Shown piece after piece: positions 44,816-54,636 of a DNA stretch of 64,000 nt. Position numbers and translations under genes: made by a program. The notes beneath the pieces are model-generated. The model saw nothing but the letters and a program-made list of their open reading frames with translations. It ran no database searches and was not told the DNA's origin. Source of the DNA: Dyadobacter bucti. GTDB taxonomy: Bacteria > Bacteroidota > Bacteroidia > Cytophagales > Spirosomataceae. Within the stretch, counting starts at the first letter, position 1, and each line of letters opens with the position of its first letter. The DNA is taken from positions 248,001 through 312,000 of the forward strand of contig NZ_SWFP01000001.1 of NCBI RefSeq assembly GCF_005869225.1, read 5' to 3'.

Positions 44816-45565
44816 ATGCTTTCTTATCAGAATAGAGTGGTGATCGTAACGGGTGCTGGAAACGGCATTGGCAGCGTAATTGCCGCGTTTTATGCCCGGC
44901 AAGGCGCGACCGTGGCCATGTGGGACCGGGACAAAAATGGATTGGCGCAAATACAAAAATCCTTGAAAAATGAGGGTTACTTTGTGACTTCCCGCATCAT
45001 TGATCTTACGTCTCCTGCGGAAATCGTCAAAGCGATAGAGGACGAGCGACAGGCACTGGGCAGGATCGATATCCTGATCAACAATGCAGGGCTTGGAAGG
45101 AGCGCATCGCCTTACGATCTGTCGGTAGATGACTGGGATTATGTGATCAATACCAATCTGCGCGGCAGCTTTTTATGTGCGCGGGAAGCAGCAAAAATCA
45201 TGCGCCAGAACGGTCGGGGTGCTATTGTGAACATTGCGTCCACCCGGGCGCTGATGTCCGAACCCGATACGGAGGCTTATGCAGCTTCCAAAGGCGGGAT
45301 ACTCGCGCTCACACATGCGCTGGCCATCTCATTGGGGCCGGACAAGATCACCGTGAATGCCATCAGCCCCGGCTGGATCGAGACCGGTGATTATGAGAAG
45401 CTAAAACGGTCAGATCATGAACAACATCCGGCTGGGCGCGTCGGGAAACCGGAAGATATTGCCAGGGCTTGTCTGTACCTGACCAACCCTGACAATGACT
45501 TTATCACCGGTATCAACCTCGTGATCGACGGCGGAATGACACGCAAGATGATTTACGAAGAATAA
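44816..45565 (+). CDS. SDR family oxidoreductase
   Basis: 249 residues. Classical SDR motifs: TGAGNGIG (residues 12-19), NNAG, catalytic Ser in NIASTRAL, YAASK and the PG loop (ISPGWIETGDYEK). The end (GINLVIDGGMTRKM) is typical. Co-directional with the aldo/keto reductase, 24 bp after it. The pair may act on the same carbonyl/alcohol substrate, which cannot be named. Confidence 0.92.
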   Translation: MLSYQNRVVIVTGAGNGIGSVIAAFYARQGATVAMWDRDKNGLAQIQKSLKNEGYFVTSRIIDLTSPAEIVKAIEDERQALGRIDILINNAGLGRSASPYDLSVDDWDYVINTNLRGSFLCAREAAKIMRQNGRGAIVNIASTRALMSEPDTEAYAASKGGILALTHALAISLGPDKITVNAISPGWIETGDYEKLKRSDHEQHPAGRVGKPEDIARACLYLTNPDNDFITGINLVIDGGMTRKMIYEE

Positions 45566-45591
45566 GATTTCGAAAAACAGAAGCCTCCACT

Positions 45592-46956
45592 CTATCGTTT
45601 TTCAAGCTTTTTCAGCTCTTTCTGAAGATATGCTTTGGATAACCATTTGGTACCGATCATCACACCTTCAATGTTTCTGGTTTGGCCGATGTCTGTCAGC
45701 GGATTTCCGCTCAGCAGCACCAGATCAGAAACATTTCCCGTTTTTATCACACCCGTATCCGTTTTTTTAAGATAGGAAGCAACATTGACGGTACCGGTAC
45801 GCAGTGCCTGGTATGGTGTAAGACCCGCGTCGGTCAGGTATTTCATTTCATGCAGTGTTGAAAATCCCGGTACGTTTAATACCTGCGGCGCGTCGCAGCC
45901 CAATAAAAGTTCCACACCGCCGTTTTGGCAAGCCAGGATGAGTTTCCGGCGTACATTCACAAAAGCCTCGGCCCGCTCTTTGGTAAATTTGGGATTATTG
46001 ATGTAGCTGTTTTTGGCATTCATCCAGTTTTTCACCTCCTCCGGTTTCATGTATTTCAGGTTCGGATCATTGGCATAAGCTTCCGCCGGTAACGGGGAAA
46101 GCCAGCGCTCGGCAATAGCCTGCGTAGGTACCACCCTGATATTTTTATCCTTCAATGCTTTAATCAATTTCGGGATGCGGGTCGTGTCTGCGGCGTAGGC
46201 TATCCATGTCCCGAAAAGTCCGGTTTCCTGTTCAGCCAGCGTATCGGTTCCGGGCGTGATCGCTTCCACGAAACCATCGAGGTGATCGATGGATGAATAT
46301 CCGGCGTCGATCGCAGCCCAGACGCCCACGGCAAATGACACGTGCCCTACCATCGGAATTCCGAGCTGGGCGGAAGTTTTGGCGATACCGGGAAAAGTTT
46401 CCTTTGTGAGCCCGGGCAAAAGTTTCAGATAGTCGTAGCCCGCTGCCTTTTCCTCCTTTACCATCTCAATACCACGCTCTGCTGTTTTTACAGTTTGACC
46501 ACTGAATGCCGGGCCGGTGGTGTAAAAGTTCGGTCCCAGGATTTCGCCGCTTCTTACTTTGGTCCGCAGTTCAAGGTGCTTGGCATTGCCGAGCATTCCA
46601 CGGATCGTTGTGATCCCATTTGCAAGATAAAGCATTAATACATCCTTCATAGGCCCCAGCTCGTCGATCGCAGGCACATGGGCATGCATTTCCGACCAGC
46701 CGGGTACCAGATATTTTCCTATGGCATCAATGACCAGCGCATCCTTACCGTACTTCACAGCAGCATCGGCGCCCAGCGATGTGATCCTGCCGTTTTTAAC
46801 TACCACGGTCTGTCCGGAAAGTACGGTTTCCTTGTCCATAGGAACCACATTCACCATTTTGAACACAATTTCACGATTGCTGTTATTTTCAGGTTCCTGT
46901 GCCAAAACAGCCGTCGAAAGGGCGATTCCGAGAATGAAAATCAGTTTGCGGATCAT
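45592..46956 (-). CDS. Secreted amidohydrolase family protein
   Basis: 454 residues with signal peptide MIRKLIFILGIALSTAVLAQ. Metal-dependent amidohydrolase fold: HAH at 91-93 (MHAHVP), GHVSFAVGVWAAIDAGYSSIDHLDGF supplying further His, and LLLGCDAP with Asp. The beginning (KMVNVVPMDKETVLSGQTVVVKNGRITSLG) and the end (VIKTGNVSDLVLLSGNPLTDIGQTRNIEGVMIGTKW) are the small flanking beta domain. Imidazolonepropionase-like amidohydrolases and prolidases are the nearest groups. Operonic with the oxidoreductase 36 bp upstream. Substrate unknown. Confidence 0.9.
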   Translation of the reverse strand: MIRKLIFILGIALSTAVLAQEPENNSNREIVFKMVNVVPMDKETVLSGQTVVVKNGRITSLGADAAVKYGKDALVIDAIGKYLVPGWSEMHAHVPAIDELGPMKDVLMLYLANGITTIRGMLGNAKHLELRTKVRSGEILGPNFYTTGPAFSGQTVKTAERGIEMVKEEKAAGYDYLKLLPGLTKETFPGIAKTSAQLGIPMVGHVSFAVGVWAAIDAGYSSIDHLDGFVEAITPGTDTLAEQETGLFGTWIAYAADTTRIPKLIKALKDKNIRVVPTQAIAERWLSPLPAEAYANDPNLKYMKPEEVKNWMNAKNSYINNPKFTKERAEAFVNVRRKLILACQNGGVELLLGCDAPQVLNVPGFSTLHEMKYLTDAGLTPYQALRTGTVNVASYLKKTDTGVIKTGNVSDLVLLSGNPLTDIGQTRNIEGVMIGTKWLSKAYLQKELKKLEKR

Positions 46957-46992
46957 AGTACGAAATGGTTGGAATGTTTGGAAAACACGTTC

Positions 46993-48156
46993 TTAACTTA
47001 TCTTACTGACGTTCTGCGCCATTTTCTGAGCTTTTAATGCAAGTTCCGTAGCCAGGAAACAATGCTCCTGCGACATCGCAGTTTCGGTGCGGTTGAGCAC
47101 ATCGTCTACCAGTTGAGTGCCGTAAGTGAGCTCTACCTTACTGCAATCTACATATTGGGTTTCTTTATTGTTCACGACAAACAAATGATTGCCTCCGTCC
47201 CTGCCGGCGATATCAATGTTTTTCCTGATCTCGATGTAGCCTTCCGTACCCAGTACGGTCAATCTGCCGTCGCCCCAGGTTTTCAGTCCGTCGGGGGTAA
47301 ACCAGTCCACACGGATATAGCCGGCACCACCGTTTCCACGCAGCATAGCATCGCCGAAATCTTCAAATGCAGGATACTGCGGGTGGTTAACGTTTCCAAC
47401 CTGCGAAGCCACTACCTCAGCTTTGGTTGAATTGGTAAAAAACAGATATTGGTCAAACTGGTGCGAAGCAATGTCGCAGATAATGCCGCCGAAACGTTTT
47501 TTATCAAAAAACCACTCGGGCCGTGAAGCCGGGTTCATACGGTGCGGGCCCAGGCCGATCGTCTGCACTACTTTCCCGATCACGCCTTGTTTGATCAGTT
47601 CGCCAGCCTTCACAGTCGCGCGGTTTTCCAGCCGTTCGCTGTACATGATGGAATAAATGCGCTTGGTTTCTTTCTGAACCTTACGAACCTGCGTCAGCTG
47701 TTCCAGAGAAGTGACGCCCGGCTTGTCAACCATATAATCCTTTCCGCTTTTCATCACGCGTATGCCCAGGGGCGCACGCTCGTCGGGAATGCCTGAGCTC
47801 AGGATGAGCTGAATGGATTTATCTTCAAGAATCTCGTTTTCGCTTTTCGCAGCTTTTGCATTGGGGTACTTTTTTGCAAAATCGGCGGCCAGATCCTGTT
47901 CCCTGGCATAAAAAGACACCAGTTCCCCGCCTCCTCTGGTAACCGCCTCCACCTGCCCGTAAATATGGCCATGGTTCATTCCAATCACTGAAAATCTGAT
48001 TCGTGGCGCAACATTTTTACGGATTGCTACGGTGCTGAAATCCGGCGTCGCAGCAGCAAATACTTCCGGTGAAACGGCTGGCAACATCATCAGCCCGGCG
48101 GCGGTGTTAACGGAATTTCTGATAAACTGGCGGCGGTTGTTTTGTGGTTCTTTCAT
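46993..48156 (-). CDS. Gfo/Idh/MocA family oxidoreductase with Tat signal
   Basis: 387 residues. NRRQFIRNSVNTAAGLMML is a Tat signal. The Rossmann domain begins FSVIGMNHGHIYGQ; the EKP-equivalent motif is DKP (144-146) in MVDKPGVTS, so Glu is replaced by Asp. The C-terminal domain shows ICDIASHQFDQYLFF. Unlike the protein at 13406 it belongs to a different subgroup by sequence. Transcribed before the amidohydrolase, 36 bp apart. The substrate may be a sugar derivative, but it is not known. Confidence 0.9.
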   Translation of the reverse strand: MKEPQNNRRQFIRNSVNTAAGLMMLPAVSPEVFAAATPDFSTVAIRKNVAPRIRFSVIGMNHGHIYGQVEAVTRGGGELVSFYAREQDLAADFAKKYPNAKAAKSENEILEDKSIQLILSSGIPDERAPLGIRVMKSGKDYMVDKPGVTSLEQLTQVRKVQKETKRIYSIMYSERLENRATVKAGELIKQGVIGKVVQTIGLGPHRMNPASRPEWFFDKKRFGGIICDIASHQFDQYLFFTNSTKAEVVASQVGNVNHPQYPAFEDFGDAMLRGNGGAGYIRVDWFTPDGLKTWGDGRLTVLGTEGYIEIRKNIDIAGRDGGNHLFVVNNKETQYVDCSKVELTYGTQLVDDVLNRTETAMSQEHCFLATELALKAQKMAQNVSKIS

Positions 48157-48274
48157 CGACTAGGTTTGAATGGTCTCTGTAATTTGATAAAGCACATTTT
48201 CGGACATATATAATGTACTTATGAAAAGACATGGTTATACGATTTCTGCCCCTACGCCGCTTGCCCGGTAAATG

Positions 48275-49102
48275 TTATTTATTTCCGACAGATACCCCAA
48301 AAGTGATCCTCGAATCATTTTTCTTACGGGTAGCCTCTACCACGCTTTCGTATGAATTTTCAAAACTGGTCCTCAGCGTTACCCACTTGTTGATCGGAAG
48401 CTCAATGGAAAGGATCGTGTTCCAGCGCAGATTTGACAGATCATTCAGGGCTGGCTGGATAAAAGTAATGTGATTGAAGCGGATCTTATCCTGTAAAACG
48501 GAATGTTTTCCTTTGATCCTGAAAGAATTACGGACGGTGGTAACAGTGGCTATTTCCGCAAAATTAGTCGACTCGTAAAGAATGGCATTGGTAAGGGAAA
48601 GATTGTTCGCCGCGCCGCGCAATACCCTGAAACCGACCCCGGCACCGGCCATCTGCCTCAGGTCGATGCGGCGCAGATTACTTGTTTCCAGCACACCCAG
48701 CCCAAAAACATAAGTCCTGCTTTTCTTGAAAACATCAAAAAACAGATCCGCGTAACTGTCCCGCTCGGCGAGCACACCGTTTTGTTTTCCGTATGTAAAC
48801 CGTGGGTTGGTGGAAATAGAAATCAGCGGCCCGCTGAAAAGCAGTTCCGCGCGCAGCACCATGAGGCTCCGGTTCACGTTGCCGCGGGTAAAGTTCCCAT
48901 CGCCGATCAGCCGGTAGCGGATGGTATCTATCAGCACAGGGTCAGGCCTTGGGATACTGTCAGGTTTCACTGCTGCGACCGAATCGGCGGGGATCACTTT
49001 TACCTTTGTTGAGTCAAGATCCTGTGCGCGGGCGACCTGACCAAAAATAAACAGCAGACAAGTCGCAAGTTTGACGGAACGGTAGTAGGCTATTTTTTTC
49101 AT
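48275..49102 (-). CDS. DUF481 outer-membrane protein
   Basis: About 275 residues from the ATG at 49102, which begins the signal peptide MKKIAYYRSVKLATCLLFIFGQVARAQ. After a linker rich in Asp and Pro (DSIPRPDPVLID) comes a DUF481-like region with alternating strands (RFTYGKQNGVLAERDSYADLFFDVFKKSRTYVFGLGVLETSNLRRIDLR). It probably forms a barrel. Function unknown. Same strand as RpiB, 69 bp apart. Confidence 0.85.
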   Translation of the reverse strand: MKKIAYYRSVKLATCLLFIFGQVARAQDLDSTKVKVIPADSVAAVKPDSIPRPDPVLIDTIRYRLIGDGNFTRGNVNRSLMVLRAELLFSGPLISISTNPRFTYGKQNGVLAERDSYADLFFDVFKKSRTYVFGLGVLETSNLRRIDLRQMAGAGVGFRVLRGAANNLSLTNAILYESTNFAEIATVTTVRNSFRIKGKHSVLQDKIRFNHITFIQPALNDLSNLRWNTILSIELPINKWVTLRTSFENSYESVVEATRKKNDSRITFGVSVGNK

Positions 49103-49171
49103 TAACGGATTTTGCGCAAAACAATAGTGCCAAATACCGCAAAGCAAAGAAACGATGACACTATTTAGATA

Positions 49172-49624
49172 CTAACCTTCCAGGGCCCGCACTTTGCCCA
49201 GCCTGCGCAAGTGCCTTTCTTCACCTGTAAATTTCGCATTCAAAAATGCCGTGACCAGTTCCTGGGCAGCCATATTTCCCGTTACCCGCCCGCCCAGACA
49301 AAGAAGGTTAAGATCATCATCCTCCACACCCTGATGAGCTGAAAAGTGGTCGTTGATCAGTGCGGCCCGCACGCCTGCCACTTTGTTTGCTGCTACCGAA
49401 GCGCCCACCCCGCTTCCGCAGACCGCAATTCCCCGTTCAACTTCTTTATTCACCACAGCATGTGCGAGCGGGATTACAAAATCGGGATAGTCATCTTTTG
49501 AATCCAGCACATAGGCCCCAAAATCGGTGATATGATGACCCTGGGAAACCAGAAAGTTTTTAATCGATTCTTTCAGTTCATATCCTCCATGATCCGCAGC
49601 TATTCCTATTTCCATGTTTTTCAC
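49172..49624 (-). CDS. rpiB: Ribose 5-phosphate isomerase B (RpiB/LacAB family)
   Basis: 150 residues. The signature reads GIAADHGGYELKE and VCGSGVGASVAANKVAGVRAAL; the Cys in CGSGVG is the catalytic base and the HF(S)AHQG segment provides the phosphate-binding His. It interconverts ribose 5-phosphate and ribulose 5-phosphate in the pentose phosphate pathway, although LacAB members act on galactose 6-phosphate. The ATG at 49615 is an alternative start. Normal length. Confidence 0.93.
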   Translation of the reverse strand: MKNMEIGIAADHGGYELKESIKNFLVSQGHHITDFGAYVLDSKDDYPDFVIPLAHAVVNKEVERGIAVCGSGVGASVAANKVAGVRAALINDHFSAHQGVEDDDLNLLCLGGRVTGNMAAQELVTAFLNAKFTGEERHLRRLGKVRALEG

Positions 49625-49755
49625 GTTTTAAAAACAAAATTTATACCGGCAAAACCTTCCGGCGTTGTGAAAAGCAATTTCGTTATTTTTATCAGAATAT
49701 TACTTCGTGAAACCATAGATCCGGCGTTTTTGCCCGGAGTTTTTTAATTTGCCAA

Positions 49756-52700
49756 ATGAAACAAAATGAGCCTGCCGAAGCTGTCGATCCAAATCCGGGA
49801 AATTTTACATTTGAGGATTTCAATATATCTGCGCTAAGTCACTCACATATCTTACAAAATAGCGCCGAGCTGCCGGCAACCGACACAAGAGGCTTTTTTG
49901 ATATCCAGCCAGAGTTCATTGATCTTAACTACGCAGTCTTCAACTTCCCGGTCACATACATCGACCCGGTTAAAGTCACAATCCGGCAAACCCCGCATTC
50001 CGTAGTCATATATTGTGCATGCCAGTCGTCAGTCAAAAAGCTGTGCAAGCATCAGATTCAAGTACTTTACAATATCATGAACCGCAAAGATATCCGCGCG
50101 TTTTTTGATGAAAAGATCCGTTTTGAAAAGATAAAAGACGTAGCAAAGGATTATGGCCTCGAAAATGAGCTTAATCCCGATCAGTATTTTGAGTTGAAAT
50201 ACATTAATAAAACCCTTGAAATAAAACCGAAACTCAAAGAACTGATTCCTGTCAACGCCGGGTCAGCAGCGATTTTTGAGCATCAGTTTGTGTCAGCCGA
50301 AGCGGTAATTCCCGGAAATGCGCTGCCTGCCGATAATTCGGTGACAATCATCGTGTTGAGTCAGAACAAATATTACGACCGTTTCAATATTGAGCTTTAT
50401 TCGGCAGCTACGACCAAAGAAGGCAAACTGAAAAACCCGCTGACAATCATTGACCCCCTGGACCTGATCTGGAATAGCAACGATCCGGACATACTCAAAT
50501 TTCATACGGCTGTGTCGGCATTCCGGAACAATTTCAGGAAGAAAAACGCAGATACGGACCTGCAAGGGTTGAAATCGATTGTCAAAAATCCGCTGGGGCT
50601 TACCGCTTATTACCACAACCAGTCTGTCTCCGAAAATGCCGGCCCCAATTCACTGGTACCTGTTACACTGGTGCGTTCCGCATTTGATCTGCAATTGGTT
50701 ATTGACGAAAAAAAACCGTTCTATCACGTTTCAGGCCAATTACTGCTGGACGGACTCACGCTCGACCTCGAAAAAGTAGAGCTGCGGTTTGAACATTTTG
50801 TTCAGTACAAAGATAATCTCTACCTCATCGATCACCCGGATATCCTTAGGGTGATCAGTTTTTTTCGCCAGCACAACCAAAAAATAATCGTTCATCAGTC
50901 GAAGTTCGATGAGTTCAGAGAAACGCTTCTTGCCAAAATTGAGTCAAAAATCAGGATTACGTATTCCTACCTCAAACCTGCAACAGAGAAGCAGCTTGAA
51001 GATGAAGGATTCAACAGCGAAAATCAGAAGATCATTTACCTGGAAGACTTCGGGAATTATGTATTGTTGACGCCGGTACTCAAATATGGAAATGTGGAAG
51101 TGCCGCTTTTTTCCAAAAAACAGATCTATGCAGTCGATGCACACGGGAATCCGTTTATCGTGCGCCGTGACGAGGATGCAGAAATACGTTTTACGAGTAT
51201 GCTGGTGCGGCAGCATCCCGATTTTGAAGATCAGCTGGGCAGAAAGTTTTTTTATCTGCACAAAGACCAGTTTCTGGATGAAAACTGGTTTCTGGACACT
51301 TTTGAAGCCTGGACTACCGATAATATTACAATCCTGGGGTTCAACAAGCTGACCAAAAACCGCTTTAATCCTCACAAACCGCAAATCTCGGTCAGTGTTG
51401 CCAGTGGGATCAACTGGTTCAATACCACGGCTATCGTTCAGTTCGGCAAACAGAAAGTCACCCTGAAACACCTGCAAAAAGCAGTAAAAAACCGTACAAA
51501 GTATGTACAGCTCGGGGACGGAACGCTGGGGATATTGCCCGACGAATGGATAGAGAAATTCCACCGCTTTTTTGAGGCAGGGGAAATTGAAGGCGAGCTT
51601 ATCCGCACTCCGAAAATCAATTTTGCGACGGTCAGCGAAATGTATGAGGCCGAAGTGCTGGACCAGCAGGTGCAGGAACAACTGCTTCAATACCAGTCGG
51701 GATTCGCTAATTTTGATGCGATACAGCCTGTTCCGGTACCAGAGGAATTGAACGCGTCGTTGCGGGAATACCAGAAACAGGGCTTGAACTGGCTGAATTT
51801 TCTGGATGATTTTGGGTTTGGCGGCTGCCTTGCGGATGATATGGGTTTGGGAAAAACCTTGCAGATCATTGCGTTTATTTTATCACAAAGAAAAAAACCG
51901 GTACAGAATACCAACCTGATCATTGTACCTACTTCGCTGATTTTCAACTGGCAGGCGGAAGTCGAAAAATTTGCCCCTACCCTGAAAATCCTGACGATTT
52001 ACGGGGCCGGCAGAATAAGGGAAGTTTCCGATTTCGACCAATACGAGATCATACTGACATCTTACGGCACACTGCTCTCTGATGTTAATTTTCTCAAAAA
52101 ATATACCTTTAACTACATCATTCTCGACGAATCACAGGCCATTAAAAATCCCGAATCGCAACGGTACAAAGCCGCACGGCTGCTGCATTCGCGCAATAAG
52201 ATCGTACTCACCGGTACGCCTGTTGAAAACAACACGTTTGATCTGTACGGCCAGCTTTCATTTGCATGCCCTGGGTTATTGGGGAACAAAACCCAGTTCA
52301 GAAACCACTTTTCAACGCCCATAGACAGGTTTCAGGACAGTGAAAGGGCCAGAGAACTGCAAAAAAGGATCAATCCGTTTATTCTGAGAAGGACAAAAAA
52401 ACAGGTAGCAACCGAACTTCCTGACAAAACGGAAATGATCATTTACTGTGAAATGGGCGACGAACAGCGAAAGGTTTACAATGCCTATGAGCTGGAATTC
52501 TACACTTTTCTGAACAGCAAGAACGAGATCGACATTCCGCGTGAAAGCCTGCATGTATTGCAGGGACTCACCAAGCTGCGGCAGATCTGCAACTCGCCCG
52601 CACTGCTCAATGATCATGAATATTATGGAAATACCTCGTCCAAAATAGAGGTGCTGATGGAACAGATCCAATCCAAAACACCGCAGCACAAAATCCTGGT

Positions 52701-53148
52701 GTTTTCTCAATTCGTCTCCATGCTCGACCTGATCCGGGAAGAACTCGTCAAAAACGACATCCAATTCGAATACCTCACCGGCCAGACTAAAGACAGGGCT
52801 GCCCGTGTGGAAAATTTTCAGAACAATCCGGACGTACGCGTGTTTCTGATCAGCCTGAAAGCCGGGGGGACCGGCCTTAACCTCACGGAAGCAGACTACG
52901 TTTTCCTGGTCGATCCGTGGTGGAACCCTGCTGTTGAGAATCAGGCAATTGACAGGAGTTACAGGATAGGACAGAAAAAAAATGTGATTGCTGTGAGGCT
53001 GATTTGCCCCGATACCATCGAAGAAAAGATCATGGAATTGCAGCACTTGAAAAAAGACCTGGCAGAAGATCTTGTCAAAACAGATATTTCGGTACTGAAA
53101 TCGCTTTCCAAAAAGGACTTGCTTGGATTGGTTTCTTTCTACAAATAA
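49756..53148 (+). CDS. SWIM-domain SNF2-family helicase
   Basis: 1130 residues. A SWIM zinc motif (YCACQSSVKKLCKHQ) lies near residues 91-105. A long N-terminal region of about 650 residues follows with no clear domain. The helicase core begins at about 670: Walker A (DDMGLGKTLQ), DESQ as motif II, TGTPVENN, then the C-terminal RecA domain (VFSQFVSMLD, GGTGLNLTEADYVFLVDPWWNPAVENQAIDRSYRIGQ). SNF2 enzymes move or remodel DNA-protein complexes; the bacterial role of this class is unclear. Convergent with the FN3 protein with 10 bp between stops. Confidence 0.93.
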   Translation: MKQNEPAEAVDPNPGNFTFEDFNISALSHSHILQNSAELPATDTRGFFDIQPEFIDLNYAVFNFPVTYIDPVKVTIRQTPHSVVIYCACQSSVKKLCKHQIQVLYNIMNRKDIRAFFDEKIRFEKIKDVAKDYGLENELNPDQYFELKYINKTLEIKPKLKELIPVNAGSAAIFEHQFVSAEAVIPGNALPADNSVTIIVLSQNKYYDRFNIELYSAATTKEGKLKNPLTIIDPLDLIWNSNDPDILKFHTAVSAFRNNFRKKNADTDLQGLKSIVKNPLGLTAYYHNQSVSENAGPNSLVPVTLVRSAFDLQLVIDEKKPFYHVSGQLLLDGLTLDLEKVELRFEHFVQYKDNLYLIDHPDILRVISFFRQHNQKIIVHQSKFDEFRETLLAKIESKIRITYSYLKPATEKQLEDEGFNSENQKIIYLEDFGNYVLLTPVLKYGNVEVPLFSKKQIYAVDAHGNPFIVRRDEDAEIRFTSMLVRQHPDFEDQLGRKFFYLHKDQFLDENWFLDTFEAWTTDNITILGFNKLTKNRFNPHKPQISVSVASGINWFNTTAIVQFGKQKVTLKHLQKAVKNRTKYVQLGDGTLGILPDEWIEKFHRFFEAGEIEGELIRTPKINFATVSEMYEAEVLDQQVQEQLLQYQSGFANFDAIQPVPVPEELNASLREYQKQGLNWLNFLDDFGFGGCLADDMGLGKTLQIIAFILSQRKKPVQNTNLIIVPTSLIFNWQAEVEKFAPTLKILTIYGAGRIREVSDFDQYEIILTSYGTLLSDVNFLKKYTFNYIILDESQAIKNPESQRYKAARLLHSRNKIVLTGTPVENNTFDLYGQLSFACPGLLGNKTQFRNHFSTPIDRFQDSERARELQKRINPFILRRTKKQVATELPDKTEMIIYCEMGDEQRKVYNAYELEFYTFLNSKNEIDIPRESLHVLQGLTKLRQICNSPALLNDHEYYGNTSSKIEVLMEQIQSKTPQHKILVFSQFVSMLDLIREELVKNDIQFEYLTGQTKDRAARVENFQNNPDVRVFLISLKAGGTGLNLTEADYVFLVDPWWNPAVENQAIDRSYRIGQKKNVIAVRLICPDTIEEKIMELQHLKKDLAEDLVKTDISVLKSLSKKDLLGLVSFYK

Positions 53149-53158
53149 TACCGGTTTC

Positions 53159-54622
53159 TCAGTAAACAAGAATTTTGCGACGTATCGTTTCTCTGTCCGT
53201 CTCCACCACCACCAGATAAATTCCAGGAGTAAATGTTCTGAGATCGGTCTCGGACACCTGACGTATTTCAAGGTGCTTGTACAGTCGTCCGCTGACATCA
53301 AAAACGCTCAGCCTGGCCGGGGAAGATCTTTTTAATTCAATGTTCAGGATTTTATTATCCAGATAAATGACGTGACCAGCCGCAACCGGCTCCGTACCTG
53401 TGACAATGGACCTTGCGGGTACTATGGCCACCAGGCTGTAAGGCGAGCCGCCTCCGGAATTCAGCGCCTTGATCCTGTAATAGTAATCCGCAATCTCCAG
53501 CTCCTCCCTGTCTTCGTACTGTATGATATTGGCAGGTAATTTTGCCAGTTGTACAAAACCATTTTCAGGATCACGCGAGCGCTCGATCACCACTTCCGAA
53601 GCATTGCCTGTGAGGGCAGCCCAGCGCAACTGGATGAAATCGGGAGCAACAGGAACTGCCGTCAGATTCTGCGGCACATCAGGCACCGGGATATTCTGGG
53701 TCGTTGCGGAAACCACATTACTGTATGCCGACGCTCCCGCCGAATTAACTGCTCTGACGCGGTAATGATAAGTTGTGACTGCGGTCAGGCCGGTATTTTG
53801 GTAGGAGATCAAATTGAGCCCTACATCCGCAATTTTCGTAAAATTGGTAGCATTTAATGACCTCTCGACCTCAAAACGGGTTTCATTGGCAGACTTGTCG
53901 TTCCATGCAAGGTTGATCTGGGTTGACGAAACCGCTTCCGCAGTGAGCCCGTCCGGAGCGGCAGGCGGCACCTGAAGCGTGGTGGCACTGGCAATGTTGG
54001 AGTAGGCAGATTTACCTGCCGAATTTTTGGCAAGAATACGGTACCAGTATTTTGTCGTTGCCGCCAGACCGATGTTCTGGAAATATTCAACGTCGGGCCC
54101 TATGTCGGTGATCTTTACAAATGTGATCCCGTCGGCCGATCTTTCCAGCTCGAAAGCTGTTTCATCTGTGGCATTGTCTGTCCAGCTGATATTGATCTGC
54201 GTCCCGGACACGGCAATGGCGGTGAGGTCGGAAGGTGCTTTTGGGATGGTGACCACCGGTGGTTTGGTCGTGGCAGTGGCCACATTGGAATAAGCGGAGT
54301 TACCTGAAAGGTTTTTGGAGCGGACACGGTACCAGTACGCAGTTGAAGCTTTGAGCCCTGTGCTCTGAGCGGTAACAATGTCTTTGGCCAGGTCAGCGAT
54401 CTTGACAAAAACTTTCCCGTCCCCGGAAATTTCCAGGTCGAATCCGGTTTCGTCAGTCGAGTTATCCGTCCAGGTCAGGTTGATCTGTGTGGGAGAAAAG
54501 GCGGTTGCTACCAGATTGGAAGGCGTTTTCGGTACTATAAAAGCATACATTTTCCCCGAGAACATCGGGCAAATCAGCAACAAAACATTCAGAACAAAAT
54601 ATCGCGTAAAATTTTTCTTCAT
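53159..54622 (-). CDS. Secreted fibronectin type III repeat protein with T9SS sorting domain
   Basis: About 487 residues from the ATG at 54622, which begins a signal peptide. Four FN3 domains follow in tandem from about residue 30 to 400; the first three repeat the pattern LTAxAxSxTQINLxWxDxSxxET closely. The C-terminal 80 residues (VFDVSGRLYKHLEIRQV...GIYLVVVETDRETIRRKILVY) form a type A sorting domain of type IX secretion. The protein is thus exported and attached outside, probably as an adhesin or carbohydrate-binding scaffold. It sits 14 bp after the CorA gene. Confidence 0.9.
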   Translation of the reverse strand: MKKNFTRYFVLNVLLLICPMFSGKMYAFIVPKTPSNLVATAFSPTQINLTWTDNSTDETGFDLEISGDGKVFVKIADLAKDIVTAQSTGLKASTAYWYRVRSKNLSGNSAYSNVATATTKPPVVTIPKAPSDLTAIAVSGTQINISWTDNATDETAFELERSADGITFVKITDIGPDVEYFQNIGLAATTKYWYRILAKNSAGKSAYSNIASATTLQVPPAAPDGLTAEAVSSTQINLAWNDKSANETRFEVERSLNATNFTKIADVGLNLISYQNTGLTAVTTYHYRVRAVNSAGASAYSNVVSATTQNIPVPDVPQNLTAVPVAPDFIQLRWAALTGNASEVVIERSRDPENGFVQLAKLPANIIQYEDREELEIADYYYRIKALNSGGGSPYSLVAIVPARSIVTGTEPVAAGHVIYLDNKILNIELKRSSPARLSVFDVSGRLYKHLEIRQVSETDLRTFTPGIYLVVVETDRETIRRKILVY

Positions 54623-54636
54623 TTGATCATGTAACA

